NCBI RefSeq assembly: GCF_031729055.1
Contig: NZ_JAVMIP010000001.1
Coordinates: 186,001-250,000, forward strand
Origin: Pseudocalidococcus azoricus BACA0444
GTDB lineage: Bacteria > Cyanobacteriota > Cyanobacteriia > Thermosynechococcales > Thermosynechococcaceae
Direction of reading: 5' to 3'
Length of the DNA stretch: 64,000 nucleotides
Positions 37,158 through 48,200 of this stretch are shown in pieces; position 1 is the stretch's first letter, and each line of letters starts with the position of its first letter. The notes beneath the pieces are model-generated. The model worked only from the letters and a program-made list of their open reading frames with translations, had not been told where the DNA came from and ran no database searches. Position numbers and translations under genes: made by a program.

Positions 37158-38747
37158 ATGGCTATTGGCTACCTTGCCCTTGTCCTCCATGCCCATTTAC
37201 CCTTTGTCCGTCACCCCGAAAGTGATTACGTCTTAGAGGAAGAGTGGCTATTTGAGGCGATTACGGAAACCTATATCCCTCTCTTGTGGATGTTTGAGGG
37301 GCTAAAGCGGGACGGGGTAGATTTCAAAATTACGATGAGCATGACACCGCCCTTGGTTTCCATGTTGCGGGATGAATTACTCCAAGATCGCTATGATGCC
37401 CATCTGGCCCAGTTAGAAGAGTTAGCAGAGTTAGAAGTTGAGCGCAATCAATACAACGGGCATATTCGTTACTTAGCCGAGCATTATGTTCAAGAATTTA
37501 ATCGGGTTCGCAACACTTGGGAAGACTATGGGCGGGATTTAGTTAAAGCCTTTAAGCAATTCCAAGACAGCAACAATCTGGAAATTATTACCTGCGGGGC
37601 GACCCATGGTTATTTCCCGTTAATGAAGATGTACCCCCAGGCCGTGTGGGCCCAAATCAAGGTGGCCTGTGAGCATTATGAGGAAAATTTTGGCCGGCCG
37701 CCGAAGGGGATTTGGTTACCGGAATGTGCCTATTACGAAGGGGTAGAACGCCAGTTAGCTGATGCGGGTTTACGATATTTTCTGATTGATGGTCACGGGG
37801 TTTTATACGCCCGCCCGCGGCCCCGCTTTGGTACCTATGCCCCCATCTTCACAGAAACAGGTGTGGCAGCCTTTGGCCGGGATCATGAATCTTCACAACA
37901 AGTCTGGTCGTCTGAGGTGGGCTATCCAGGGGCGGCGGAATATCGGGAATTTTATAAGGATTTGGGTTGGGAAGCGGAATACGAATACATTAAGCCCTAC
38001 ATCATGCCCAATGGTCAACGGAAAAATACCGGGATTAAATATCACAAAATTACGGGGCGGGGCCTGGGACTAAGTGATAAGGCCCTTTACGATCCCTACT
38101 GGGCTAAGGAAAAGGCGGCCGAACACGCTGAAAATTTCATGTTTAATCGGGGTCAACAAGTCCGTCACTTGGCCCAGATGATGCAACGGCCGCCGATTGT
38201 GGTCTCTCCTTACGATGCAGAATTGTATGGTCACTGGTGGTATGAGGGGCCTTGGTTCCTGGATTTCTTATTCCGTAAATCCTGGTTTGATCAAGATACT
38301 TTTGCGATGACTCATTTGGCGGATTACTTAAGAACCCATCCCACTCAGCAGGTCTGTCGGCCCTCTCAATCCAGTTGGGGTTACAAAGGTTTCCATGAAT
38401 ATTGGCTGAATGAAACAAATACTTGGATTTACCCCCACCTCCATAAAGCCGCGGAACGGATGATTGAGTTGGCCAAGGTCGAGGCCTGGGATGAACTGAG
38501 TTGGCGAGCCTTAAATCAAGCGGCCCGGGAACTCCTCTTAGCTCAATCCTCTGACTGGGCCTTCATTATGCGGACTGGAACCATGGTGCCCTATGCAGTG
38601 CGGCGAACTCGCTCTCACTTAACCCGATTCCACAAACTCCATGATGATATTCGGGAGCAGAAAATTGATTCTGGTTGGTTGGAAAAAGTTGAGGCAATTG
38701 ATAATATTTTCCCAAGTATTAACTATCGCGTTTATCGTCCCCTCTAA
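37158..38747 (+). CDS. GH57 1,4-alpha-glucan branching enzyme-type protein
   Basis: This is a 529-residue GH57 enzyme with C-terminal DUF1957 helical domain. Motifs are LALVLHAHLPFVRHPE (motif 1), ITCGATHGYFPL (motif 2), GIWLPECAYYEGV (motif 3, catalytic glutamate), VSPYDAELYGHWWYEGPWFL (motif 4, catalytic aspartate) and QSSDWAFIMRTGTMVPYAV in the C-terminal domain. This pattern belongs to the branching-enzyme group (Thermus/Thermococcus GBE type), so it probably forms alpha-1,6 branches in glycogen. The ATG at 37158 is preferred since the family begins close to GYLALVLHAHLPF; a TTG at 37125 is possible. Confidence 0.92.
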   Translation: MAIGYLALVLHAHLPFVRHPESDYVLEEEWLFEAITETYIPLLWMFEGLKRDGVDFKITMSMTPPLVSMLRDELLQDRYDAHLAQLEELAELEVERNQYNGHIRYLAEHYVQEFNRVRNTWEDYGRDLVKAFKQFQDSNNLEIITCGATHGYFPLMKMYPQAVWAQIKVACEHYEENFGRPPKGIWLPECAYYEGVERQLADAGLRYFLIDGHGVLYARPRPRFGTYAPIFTETGVAAFGRDHESSQQVWSSEVGYPGAAEYREFYKDLGWEAEYEYIKPYIMPNGQRKNTGIKYHKITGRGLGLSDKALYDPYWAKEKAAEHAENFMFNRGQQVRHLAQMMQRPPIVVSPYDAELYGHWWYEGPWFLDFLFRKSWFDQDTFAMTHLADYLRTHPTQQVCRPSQSSWGYKGFHEYWLNETNTWIYPHLHKAAERMIELAKVEAWDELSWRALNQAARELLLAQSSDWAFIMRTGTMVPYAVRRTRSHLTRFHKLHDDIREQKIDSGWLEKVEAIDNIFPSINYRVYRPL

Positions 38748-38835
38748 ACTATTTATCTGCATCTGAATCAAAAAGTCTCTCTAGCGGAAAGTTATAATCT
38801 GGATAAACAAATTCACAACAGGAGGCAGGTTTGAG

Positions 38836-39426
38836 ATGCTAGAGCCAATATTTTCTGGTGTTACGCTTTTTAGCCAATTTTTGACCCAGGCCCAGGATGA
38901 AGCCCGTCGCCATCACGAAGAACGAATGAAAGAACTCTCAATTATTGCCGATTCCAAATTGCGGGATCAGTTAGCATCTCAACTCTTGATGGATAAAATG
39001 TTAGCTCCCATTGAACACGCCCAACACCAAATTCAAGATGCCGCCAAGCACGCTCAATGGATGGCAGAAGCAATTAGTTATTACTATCATGATCATGGAT
39101 TAACAGAAGAACAGGGACTAGAAATTAGTCAACAATTCCGGTTATTAGCCGTTGAACTTGTGGAAGCAAACTCCCTTGCTAGTCTTAAAGTGGTTTACAA
39201 CGCCATCACCTTATTTCTCAATCAAATTGGTTGTTTTAAACACCCTGATAGAAACTATTCGATTTCTCGGGAGGTTAGGCATGGTATCCTCGATAGACTA
39301 AATTCTTGCATTGGTAATTATGAAAATTTTCGCCACCGTGCAACCCTTTTAGCTAATTTTAATCTTCCTTCGCCTCAACTCTCGCATTCTCCAACTCATG
39401 TATTGTCTCCAGAATTGGATTTTTAA
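38836..39426 (+). CDS. Hypothetical helical protein
   Basis: This 196-residue protein begins MLEPIFSGVTLFSQFLTQAQ and is rich in charged helices (DEARRHHEERMKELSIIADS, EHAQHQIQDAAKHAQWMAEA). It has no signal peptide or membrane segment. A central part reads GLTEEQGLEISQQFRLLAVE. A strong AGGAGG-like site (ACAGGAGGC at 38818-38826) supports the start. I do not know the family. It is probably monocistronic, 89 bp after the GH57 gene, and slightly more AT-rich than its neighbours. Confidence 0.72.
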   Translation: MLEPIFSGVTLFSQFLTQAQDEARRHHEERMKELSIIADSKLRDQLASQLLMDKMLAPIEHAQHQIQDAAKHAQWMAEAISYYYHDHGLTEEQGLEISQQFRLLAVELVEANSLASLKVVYNAITLFLNQIGCFKHPDRNYSISREVRHGILDRLNSCIGNYENFRHRATLLANFNLPSPQLSHSPTHVLSPELDF

Positions 39427-39575
39427 CCCCATGTAAAATTTATGGACGATCAAGCAACATGAATCCATGAAAGTGACTTTATCCTTACATAGTCATTGCT
39501 GCCAAAACTGATATACTCAAACGACTGCCTGTAATAGTTTTAGGTCTTCTCCTGTTCCATTCCTAAGTGAAGTAA

Positions 39576-40556
39576 CTATAACGTTGGGTTCAGAAAAACT
39601 AAGGCAATGCCACCCACCGCTAAGATTGCCCCCAGGCCTGCCCGGATGGTAATCGGTTCTTTAAGAATGGGGGCCAACAGCAAAATAAATAAGGGACTGG
39701 TGGAACTCAGGGTTTGAGCAATGCCAGCCGAGACAAATTTTAAGGAAATCTGCTGCAACCAAATGCCCAAATAAGTCCCAGCCAAGGCTGCCAAAACCAA
39801 AATCATACAGGCCTGAAGATTCAATGCATAGCTTGGCATATTTGCAGCAGGATCATTCCCCCGCCGAGCACCTCCCTTGAGTTGCCAAAATCCCTCTAAC
39901 CAGGCCCCCAACTTTCCTTGACTCCCGCCTAATATCACCAGGAAAAGCACCCCAGCAAAAATCCGCAGTAGAGCAGCATAGAGGGGATCAAATTCAGTGT
40001 CTAAAAATGCCATCCGTGCCAAAATAACTCCCCCGGCCTGGGCAAGATTAGAACCCATGACAGCGATTAGACCTAGTTTTGATAATTGAGCACTGGGGGC
40101 AGTCGGAGTCGAATTAGAGGGGGTGCGCTCGCTAATCACAATCGTAATTCCACCCAATGTAATTATTGTTCCAATTACAGTGAAGTGGGGGATTGTTTCG
40201 TTCAAAAAGCAAAATGCTAATAATAGGGTGATTAATGGCGAAAGCGTACACAATAAGAGCGTAATCCTGGCTCCCAACTCCCTTAAGGCAACAAAGTAAG
40301 CCGTATCTCCCAGGCCAATACCCAAAAAACCACTGACTAGCAATAATCCCACTGCTTGGGGGGACTCCTGGATTGGGAAAATTGGCAACCCCAAAACCGT
40401 CAGTAAAATTAACCCCAAGGCAACCAGACCCTTAGCCAGGTTTAATCCTAGGGCGGGAATAGTCTGGCCCAAATACCGATAGCCCACAGATGCAGCAGCC
40501 CACAGAGCCGCACTACTCAATGCTGCGAGTTGCCCCAGCCAAAAATCTTGATTCAT
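39576..40556 (-). CDS. EamA/DMT-family transporter
   Basis: This is a 326-residue permease with ten predicted membrane helices in two EamA repeats. Repeat 1 contains ALWAAASVGYRYLG and GLGDTAYFVALRELGARITL; repeat 2 holds GTYLGIWLQQISLKFVSAGI and LFILLLAPILKEPITIRAGLG. The cytoplasmic linker (ISERTPSNSTPTAPSAQLSK) is polar. Substrates of such drug/metabolite transporters are usually unknown. The ATG at 40556 (MNQDFWLGQL) is preferred over a start 11 codons upstream because the first helix begins soon after. It stands alone beside the AT-rich spacer. Confidence 0.88.
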   Translation of the reverse strand: MNQDFWLGQLAALSSAALWAAASVGYRYLGQTIPALGLNLAKGLVALGLILLTVLGLPIFPIQESPQAVGLLLVSGFLGIGLGDTAYFVALRELGARITLLLCTLSPLITLLLAFCFLNETIPHFTVIGTIITLGGITIVISERTPSNSTPTAPSAQLSKLGLIAVMGSNLAQAGGVILARMAFLDTEFDPLYAALLRIFAGVLFLVILGGSQGKLGAWLEGFWQLKGGARRGNDPAANMPSYALNLQACMILVLAALAGTYLGIWLQQISLKFVSAGIAQTLSSTSPLFILLLAPILKEPITIRAGLGAILAVGGIALVFLNPTL

Positions 40557-41247
40557 GGATTCCCAACTTAACGGTATCGTCTGACGCAAACAGTTCTAGG
40601 GGGATAGGCAACCTCTAAAGCCTTGCAGAGCCAGCATTTTCTAACTTGTCTGATCTAATCCTAAAAGGCTAATGCTCAATTCCATGGCTCTGGCTGTTGA
40701 GGCTGATAAAATTGTCGGAACTCTTGTTTAACTTAGTTGGATTTTTTGATCAATAATTGGCTATTTTTATGGATCTCCGTGGGCATAAAATCGATAGTTA
40801 AAATTGCTTTTTTAAGTCCATGAACATTATGGCTAAAATTGCTCTGTTTTGTTGCTGATGGATCATGTTCTGCTTGATAGTGAACCCCAATAATAATATC
40901 TATGCACAAATTAAGATATTGATCTTCAGCTATGATCAATATCCATAACTTGGATTCAGAACTTTAGGAACTATCTCAGTCGATCAAAAAACATTGACCT
41001 CAGATAAATTCATATAGTCAATTAAAAACAATTAACAAATCAATTAAAAGACCAGTCATTGCTCCGATTACTGCTTCAATTGAGAACTCAAGCAGCTAAT
41101 CGAAAGTTCAAATAATATCAATCTTAACAGTTGGACACAAAAGGCCACCATATTAAGTTTTTTGATTTATGCCCCATGATTAGAATTAGGTTTCTATTAG
41201 TTTTTAAGCATAATTTATACTGTGAGTATCATAATTTCTGACACTTG
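40557..41247. other. Long AT-rich intergenic region
   Basis: This 690-bp gap is clearly more AT-rich than the rest of the window, most strongly at 40960-41230. It lacks the CCAGGCCTGG palindromes seen elsewhere. It contains one 68-codon minus-strand ORF, listed separately, and the promoter of the GH13 gene near the right end. Base composition suggests acquired or decayed sequence. Confidence 0.55.
40733..40939 (-). CDS. Small ORF of unknown origin, possibly a gene tail
   Basis: This 68-codon frame (TTG start, IIAEDQYLNLCIDIIIGVHY ... LKKAILTIDFMPTEIHKN) lies alone in AT-rich DNA. The frame is open a further 10 codons upstream without a start. The protein pattern is plausible but I do not recognise it and no Shine-Dalgarno is clear. 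It may be the tail of a broken gene rather than a functional one. Confidence 0.3.
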   Translation of the reverse strand: MIIAEDQYLNLCIDIIIGVHYQAEHDPSATKQSNFSHNVHGLKKAILTIDFMPTEIHKNSQLLIKKSN

Positions 41248-42723
41248 ATGCCACGCCCCTATTACCCATCCCTTTATCAAATTAACACCCGTGTTTGGCT
41301 CCAGGCCCTGAGCCAGGATCTGGGACATCCGGCAACTTTGGATCATGTTCCTGACAGCCTCCTCGACACCTGGGCCAAATGGGGTTTTGATTGGCTGTGG
41401 TGTTTAAGTGTTTGGGAAACAAGCCCGACTAGCCAGCAGGTTTCCCAGACATTTCCGGCCTGGCAAACAGAATTTCAAGCAGTGTTACCGGATTTAGGGG
41501 CCGCAGATATTTGTGGTTCTGGGTTTGCAATCCAGGCCTATGACGTTGCACCGAGATTAGGTGGCAATGGGGCCCTGCAACGATTTCGCCAACGTCTCGC
41601 TGACCGGGGCCTGAAATTAATGTTGGATTTTGTGCCGAATCATGTTGGGCTGGATCATCCTTGGCTACAGAACCATCCTGAATATTTTATTGCTGGTACA
41701 GTCGCCGACCTGGAAAGCCAACCCCAAAGTTATTACCATTTACCCGATGAATTAGGCGGTGGAATTTATGCCTACGGGCGAGATACCTACGTTCCCGACT
41801 GGCCTGATACTTTACAACTCAATTACACTGAACCAGGCCTGGTGGCGGCCATGACTGAGGAATTGGTGAAAATCTCCGCTCTGTGTGATGGGGTGCGCTG
41901 TGATGTGGCGATGCTGGTCTTGCCGGATGTCTTTGCTCGCACCTGGGGAAGGGAGGCCCAATCCTTTTGGCCAGAGGCCATTGCCAAGGTACAGGCAGCC
42001 CAACCCGGATTTTGTTTTTTGGCAGAAGTTTATTGGGATTTGGAGTGGCGGCTCCATGAGGCTGGTTTTGATTACACCTACGATAAACAACTCTATGATC
42101 GGCTGCGTTCCCACCAGGTTCGTCCCGTGCGTGAACATTTATCCAGAGAAGTAAAATTCCATAACCAAGCGGTGCGTTTTTTAGAAAACCATGATGAACA
42201 GCGGGCGGCGGTGACGTTTTCCTTTGAAGTTCACCAAGCAGCAGCAATCATTACCTATTTAACCCCTGGACTCCGATTTTTCTATGATGGCCAATTACAA
42301 GGCTATCCCCATCGCATCTCGCCCCATCTTGGTCGTCAACCCCAGGCCCCGGTAAATGCCAGTATCGAAGCCTTTTATCAACAACTTTTGGCAGTCCTAC
42401 AACAAAAAATCCTCAGAACCGGGGCTTGGCAATTATTAACCTGTCGTCCGGCCTGGTCTGAGAATGGCAGTTGGGATAATTTCTTGGCCTGGGCCTGGAC
42501 AGATGATCAAAATTGGTTACTGGTTGTTGTCAACTATGCCCCCTATGCCAGCCAGTGCTATGTGGATCTACCTTGGCCAGAGTTAGCGGGTGAGTCGTGG
42601 TGGTTGCAGGATCAACTGAGTGCCGCTGGTTATGAACGCCAGGGAGATGAGCTACGCCAAAGAGGTTTGTATCTGGATATCCCGGCCTGGGGCTATCACC
42701 TCTTTGAATTTGGCCAGGTTTGA
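41248..42723 (+). CDS. GH13 alpha-amylase-family glycosidase
   Basis: This is a 491-residue GH13 enzyme. Conserved region I is LMLDFVPNHVG, region II GVRCDVAM (nucleophile D), region III CFLAEVYWD (acid/base E) and region IV RFLENHDEQRA. A starch-acting TIM barrel with a C-terminal beta domain (LAWAWTDDQNWLLVVVNYAP) is clear. The N-terminus lacks a signal peptide, so it is cytoplasmic and probably acts on glycogen or maltodextrin. The exact specificity cannot be read from the motifs. The ATG at 41248 is preferred over the adjoining TTG. The 3' end overlaps the convergent permease gene by 28 bp. Confidence 0.9.
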   Translation: MPRPYYPSLYQINTRVWLQALSQDLGHPATLDHVPDSLLDTWAKWGFDWLWCLSVWETSPTSQQVSQTFPAWQTEFQAVLPDLGAADICGSGFAIQAYDVAPRLGGNGALQRFRQRLADRGLKLMLDFVPNHVGLDHPWLQNHPEYFIAGTVADLESQPQSYYHLPDELGGGIYAYGRDTYVPDWPDTLQLNYTEPGLVAAMTEELVKISALCDGVRCDVAMLVLPDVFARTWGREAQSFWPEAIAKVQAAQPGFCFLAEVYWDLEWRLHEAGFDYTYDKQLYDRLRSHQVRPVREHLSREVKFHNQAVRFLENHDEQRAAVTFSFEVHQAAAIITYLTPGLRFFYDGQLQGYPHRISPHLGRQPQAPVNASIEAFYQQLLAVLQQKILRTGAWQLLTCRPAWSENGSWDNFLAWAWTDDQNWLLVVVNYAPYASQCYVDLPWPELAGESWWLQDQLSAAGYERQGDELRQRGLYLDIPAWGYHLFEFGQV

Positions 42724-43673
42724 GGCCACTGAGTCTTGGCAAAGTCTACAAATTTGAAAAGCTTTTTACCTAAAGTCTGCCCAAGTTCTGGCACCACCAG
42801 GCCCCGGGGAAAAAAGATCGTGCCCAAGACGATCAACAGCCCAAAAATCATTAATCGTCCCTCTTGGAGGAGTTGCCCCAACCACAACGGTAGTCCTGAA
42901 ATCCCCGCCAGGCCCCGCAGTAGTTCTGGTAAAGCGGTAAACACCATCCCGCCGATCACAGGCCCCATAAATGTTCGATTACCGCCAATGAGCACTGCCG
43001 TTAAATAAATCACCCCAGCATCAAAGGTTCCCTGTCTTGCATTCCAAGTATTCAGGAAATGGGCACTGATCACTCCTACCAGGCCAGCCAAGATCGCCCC
43101 CAAGGTAAAGGCTAAAACTTTGTAATAGGTTGGGTTAATTCCCACAGTACTGGCGGCTAATTCATCGGAACGGATGGCCATCAACGCCCGGCCGGGACGA
43201 ATTTTTTCCAGGCGATAGAGAGAAATCATGCTTAAGACCAGTAGGGGCAATGTTAGCCAAAGATATTCAATTGGGGTTTGAAAGGGTTGTGGAATCCCAA
43301 AAATCCCTACCGCTCCACCGGTAATCTCCAGGCCCAAGGCCAAAATCCGCAGGACTTCCACAAAGGCAATAGTGGCAATGGCTAGATAAATGCCCCGTAA
43401 CCGTAAAGTCGGAACTCCGATAACAATCCCCAGCCCCCCACTCACCACAGCACCAACTAGCAGTTCTAGACCAATCCAGCCCAGGGGATACAGCCCCCCA
43501 GAATTTGGCAGGATGCGGGTTGAGAAAATCGCGGCAATGTAGCCCCCCAAGGCATAGAAGCCGGGACTGGCGAGAGATAACTGCCCGGCCATGAGGGGAA
43601 TATACAGGGATAAGCCCAGTAACGCCCCGAGGGTCATAGATACCAATAAAAAGCCGTAGGTCTCTAAGAGCAA
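42696..43673 (-). CDS. livM: Branched-chain/neutral amino acid ABC transporter permease (LivM type)
   Basis: This is a 325-residue inner-membrane permease of the HAAT family. It has about eight to ten hydrophobic segments and the family features GALLGLSLYIPLMAGQLSLA, IATIAFVEVLRILALG, and the ATPase-contact loop PGRALMAIRSDELAASTVGI (EAA-like). The final part (ALPELLRGLAG, MIFGLLIVLGTIFFPRGLV) matches LivM rather than LivH. In cyanobacteria such permeases belong to the Nat systems for neutral amino acids; the other subunits are not in this window. The start is a TTG at 43673. It overlaps the end of the GH13 gene by 28 bp. Confidence 0.9.
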   Translation of the reverse strand: MLLETYGFLLVSMTLGALLGLSLYIPLMAGQLSLASPGFYALGGYIAAIFSTRILPNSGGLYPLGWIGLELLVGAVVSGGLGIVIGVPTLRLRGIYLAIATIAFVEVLRILALGLEITGGAVGIFGIPQPFQTPIEYLWLTLPLLVLSMISLYRLEKIRPGRALMAIRSDELAASTVGINPTYYKVLAFTLGAILAGLVGVISAHFLNTWNARQGTFDAGVIYLTAVLIGGNRTFMGPVIGGMVFTALPELLRGLAGISGLPLWLGQLLQEGRLMIFGLLIVLGTIFFPRGLVVPELGQTLGKKLFKFVDFAKTQWPQTWPNSKR

Positions 43674-43827
43674 TTTTTTGATTCCTAAAATACTATGTCT
43701 TGCGGAAATGATATAAGATCTGGTTAAAAACCTGGCAGAGTTATGGGGACAATCCCAGAGATAGCTTGCCCTGGTTATTGCCCCTCTCCCTTGCTCTCCT
43801 GTAAGACTATTAGACTAGGATAACTCT

Positions 43828-45111
43828 GTGACCAAAACTAATTGGGATTACCTCCTTGCTTCAGATCCGGCAGTTACGGCAATTTTGGATCGGGAACTTC
43901 ACCGGCAACAAAACCACTTGGAATTGATTGCTAGCGAAAACTTCACCTCCGCCGCCGTCATGGCCGCCCAAGGCTCAGTGTTAACTAATAAATATGCCGA
44001 AGGGTTGCCGGGAAAACGCTATTACGGCGGTTGTGACTATATTGATCAAGTTGAGCAGTTGGCCATCGAGCGGGCCAAAGAACTGTTCGGAGCAGCCCAT
44101 GCCAATGTACAACCCCATTCCGGTGCCCAGGCCAACTTTGCGGTCTTTTTAGCTCTCCTCAACCCTGGCGATACGATCTTAGGGATGGATTTATCCCACG
44201 GTGGACATTTAACCCACGGCTCGCCGGTCAATGTTTCCGGGAAATGGTTCAACGTGATCCACTACGGGGTAAGTCCAGACACCGAGCAATTAGATTTTGA
44301 GCAGATTCGGACATTAGCACTGGCGCACAAACCAAAATTAATCATTTGTGGTTATTCTGCCTATCCACGGGTGATTCCATTTGAGAAATTCCGGGCCATT
44401 GCTGATGAAGTTGGTGCTTATTTACTGGCAGATATGGCCCACATTGCTGGCCTGGTGGCCTCTGGACATCACCCCAATCCAGTCCCAATTTGCGATGTCG
44501 TCACAACCACTACCCATAAAACCCTGCGCGGGCCAAGGGGCGGCTTAATTCTGACCAAAGATGCAGAACTGGGTAAGAAATTTGATAAGGCGGTCTTTCC
44601 CGGAACCCAGGGTGGCCCCCTTGAGCACGTCATTGCCGCCAAAGCGGTGGCCTTTGGAGAAGCCCTCAAGCCCGACTTCAAAGCCTACTCAGCCCAAGTC
44701 ATCCGCAATGCCCAGGCCCTAGCCAGTGGTTTACAAGCGCGCAACTTACGAATTGTTTCCGGGGGAACAGATAATCATCTCCTCCTAATTGATTTACGCT
44801 CTGTGGGGTTAACAGGCAAAGTCGCCGATCAACTCATGGCCGACATCAACATCACCACCAACAAAAACACAATCCCCTTTGATCCGGCCTCCCCTTTTGT
44901 CACCAGTGGCCTTCGGTTGGGTTCGCCGGCCTTAACCACCAGGGGCATGACGGAAATTGAATTCCGGGAAATTGCCGAAATTATTGCTGACCGTTTACAA
45001 CACCCTGAGGATGAAACCATTGCCCAGGCCTGTCGTGATCGGGTAGCCCAACTCTGTAGCAAATTTCCCCTCTATCCCCACTTGTCAATACCAGCCCCCC
45101 TACTCGTTTAA
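43828..45111 (+). CDS. glyA: Serine hydroxymethyltransferase, with a replaced C-terminal tail
   Basis: GlyA converts serine and tetrahydrofolate to glycine and methylene-tetrahydrofolate (PLP enzyme). It has 427 residues, starting with GTG at 43828. Hallmarks are [14 protein letters not shown] [32 protein letters not shown] and the PLP lysine in [17 protein letters not shown]. The last 40 bases shared with the copy at 49350 encode [13 protein letters not shown]; after that the protein ends IPAPLLV here, but APQPVLA at the distal copy. The tail therefore seems exchanged by an insertion at the gene end. The catalytic parts are intact, so the enzyme should be active. Confidence 0.93.
   Translation: MTKTNWDYLLASDPAVTAILDRELHRQQNHLELIASENFTSAAVMAAQGSVLTNKYAEGLPGKRYYGGCDYIDQVEQLAIERAKELFGAAHANVQPHSGAQANFAVFLALLNPGDTILGMDLSHGGHLTHGSPVNVSGKWFNVIHYGVSPDTEQLDFEQIRTLALAHKPKLIICGYSAYPRVIPFEKFRAIADEVGAYLLADMAHIAGLVASGHHPNPVPICDVVTTTTHKTLRGPRGGLILTKDAELGKKFDKAVFPGTQGGPLEHVIAAKAVAFGEALKPDFKAYSAQVIRNAQALASGLQARNLRIVSGGTDNHLLLIDLRSVGLTGKVADQLMADINITTNKNTIPFDPASPFVTSGLRLGSPALTTRGMTEIEFREIAEIIADRLQHPEDETIAQACRDRVAQLCSKFPLYPHLSIPAPLLV
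45047..45086. repeat. 40-bp direct repeat, left copy (inside glyA 3' end)
   Basis: Positions 45047-45086 are identical, base for base, to 49350-49389. The repeated bases code for the conserved end of serine hydroxymethyltransferase ([13 protein letters not shown]). The two copies are 4,303 bp apart in the same orientation and bracket the large DUF4114 gene. The pattern is that of left and right ends of an integrated segment. Confidence 0.93.
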
Positions 45112-45244
45112 GGTGACCTATTTCCTTTCATCTCAGGCCTGGTTCATTGCTCAACTTTTTCCAGAAAATTTAGTCCAGGCCTGGGGGTGAGATTTTAGCC
45201 CTGTCGGTGGTTTAAGAGATGGGATTAGATGGACTGTACCAAGC

Positions 45245-48200
45245 CTAAACGGGACTGAGCCGCACAACCATATCGTTAAAGTCAAAGTCACTAGTGCTGC
45301 CACCGGGTAAGTCCTCGATCCCAAAAACCCCATCTCCAAATAAGCGGAAGTGGGCTTGGTTGCCAGGATTTGCATTGCTACCGATGAAGAAGATGTTGCC
45401 TTGGGATGTTTCCAGGAAGGGGGCATAGTAGCCAGCGGTTTGAATCGCTAAATTTTGGGTGATATCAAATTTATCCCCTGTGCCTCCCCCTATGAGGGTA
45501 AAGTTTAGGGCATTTTCCTTGAGGGCATTGCGAAATTCAGCGGTATCTGCGGCCACCACACCCCCGACCCGCTTTTGTCCAGTCAAGGGATCAAGCTCTA
45601 GGGGGGCCCACTTGAGGGTATTAGTGAGGGCGCAACTACCCGAAGCTCCAATTTGGATGGTTGAGTTGGCCTGGAAAAAGTAAATCGGTTGATCCTGTTG
45701 TAGTTGGGCCGTAGCAAGCCAGTTCATAGAGCTGAGGGTATGGGTAAGTTTGCCCTGGAGAATGAATTCTTCGGTACTTAAGAAGGCAACATCCTCTTCA
45801 CCATCCGCCACAACTTTGTTATCAACAGGCAAATCTTCAATCACCGTGCCATCACCGGCGAGAACAGCAAGACGTAAAAACTGTCCAGTGCGTAAATAGA
45901 CTGAGGCTTGGCCTTCTTGTATTAAGGTGCCATTGTCCGTGACCACAACTCCAATTTTGGCTAAGGTGGCTTCGGTGAGGGTAACAGTGCCGCCAACTTT
46001 CGTTTGATCCCGACTGATTAATTCTCCAGCGGCGTTGGTAGCGTAGAGCACAAAGGTAGAATTGTCAGATTTTTGCCAACTGTCAATCGTTATATTCAAC
46101 CATTGCCCAGATGCCGTGGAGCCTGACGGGGGGACAAGGGTCAACCCTGGAGAACTGGCCTGGAACTGAAGGTTAGTGGTTTGATTAACAGTAAATGTGG
46201 TGCTGTAGCTACTGCTGAGATTTCCGGCATAACCTACGGTTAAAGAGTTACCTTGAGGATCTGTCAGGGCCTGGGTGAAGTTAATGGTGTAGGTTCCGTT
46301 GGGCAGCGGCGTGGAGGGATTGGTTTTGACGGCCCACTGTCCATCAATGTCGGACTGGAAGGGTAGCGGGGTGATGCCATTGGGGGCGTTGATAAATTGA
46401 ATATTCCCCGACGCTAAAGCAAAGGTTTTGTTGTTAGTCCCAGAAAGGTTACTAATGAATGCACCTGGGAGAGTATAGACACCACCAAGGGAATTGGGGC
46501 CACCTAACCAACTAAAAGTGAGATCGCCTGAGGTTAATGGGGTGGCCAGGGTGTAATTGGCGGGGCTTGGGGCTGTGGTACTGTAGTCGCTGGGTAAGAC
46601 ATAGCTGGTGCTGTTTTGTATCCAGACGATAGGGGCCCAGGGTTGGGACAAGTTAGGGTTGTTGCCTAAGACCGAGCTATTGTAATCCCAGAGTTGGGGC
46701 GGAAGTTGCGGCGCGCTACTGGCAATTGGGGTGAGGGTGAGGGCGTTGAGGTAGTTGCCATAGACCATGTTTGAATTACTAGGGGTGGTTGGTGATGTCC
46801 CAAAATCGCTGCTGGTCAAGGCAGATTGGGTATAGGGGACTGAGGCGGCCAGGTTATTTGCGGCGGCAGTGGGGCTTTGAGTCAGGGGAAAATAACGCTG
46901 TTGAATTTGTTGCCCTGATCCGGAGCCGACTGTGGCGTTGTAGTAGTTGCCATCACCAGTTAGGAAGAACTTGGTTTCATAGAGAGGTTTTTGATCCTGA
47001 TCAAGGAATTTAAGAGTATAACCTGTGGTTCCGGCTGCATTGGGTAGGGGAAAGTTGACAAGGTTAAATACACCATTGGGTTGGCTGGCCTGGTTGTAGC
47101 TGGGGTTTGGCTGGCCTGGGATATATTGATAGTTGCCCCACCCTTGAAACGTCTCGGCTGTCCCGGTAAAGCGGCCATCGGAGGACTGCAAGCTGACAAA
47201 TTTAATCTGATCCGAATTCAGACTAATCATCTGGCCGCTAAAGTCAACGGTTACGCCGAAGCTGGAGAAGTTATTGGCCGCAGGTGGCGTGGCAAAGCTG
47301 GTTGTGGGTAATTGGGATGGGGCCGGTTGGACTGGGGGTTGATAGCCATTCCAGGCAAAGTTACCGAAGCTTGTGCTGATGTCGGTGCTGGGGGGTGTTG
47401 TACCGGTGGGTAGATTATTAATATCTAACAGAGAAACATAGATGGCATTATCGGTATTGGCTTCACCCACAGTTAAAAGCGGCGCACCCAGGCCAAGGCT
47501 TTTTTCCAAATTGTCGGTATAGTTACCGCCGTAGCTGTTGCTGTTGTTGGCAAAGAGTTTAGAGTAGGGATCAAAGAAGCCCGCGGTAGTGTTGCTAAAG
47601 GCTTTGGGTGTGCCATCCGCGTTAAAGAAAGACCAGAAGTTTGAATTGTTAAATACAGCCGTATTTTGGACTGAATCATTTTGCCGCCAATACCCCGCCA
47701 CAAACCCCGTCGCTAAGTTGGCAAAGACTGGCCCCCACTGATTATTTGAGCCAGTATTGATCGTGGTGCTAGTGGTGGCTGCGTTGGGCGTGCTACCAGA
47801 GGGAAATTGAGTGGTGTAATTGTAGGGGGTATTGTTGGCGTAGTCGCTCAGGCTGGCATAGACCGAATAGGTTCCGTTAGTGGCAATAATACTGTTTTCT
47901 AAGTTTGTAGTGCTAATGGCCAGAATCCCTTGGACTTGACTCACGCCAGCATTGGTGATCTGGGTGCCAGGAATCAGAACAACATTTTGCTTAGTGGAGT
48001 CGTAGTAAATTTGATAGTTATAAAATCCACCATTATGCCAAATCTGCTGACCAGCATCATCACTCGGAGCTCCATTGAAATAGCCTGAAATGGAGTAGGG
48101 AGATTCGGTGGAGATGCTGTTGCCGGTAGGTAATGCCGGGAGCCAACTAATAAAGTCGTTGACGTAGGTTTGAAAGCTGCCATAGACCTCAGTGGGATAG

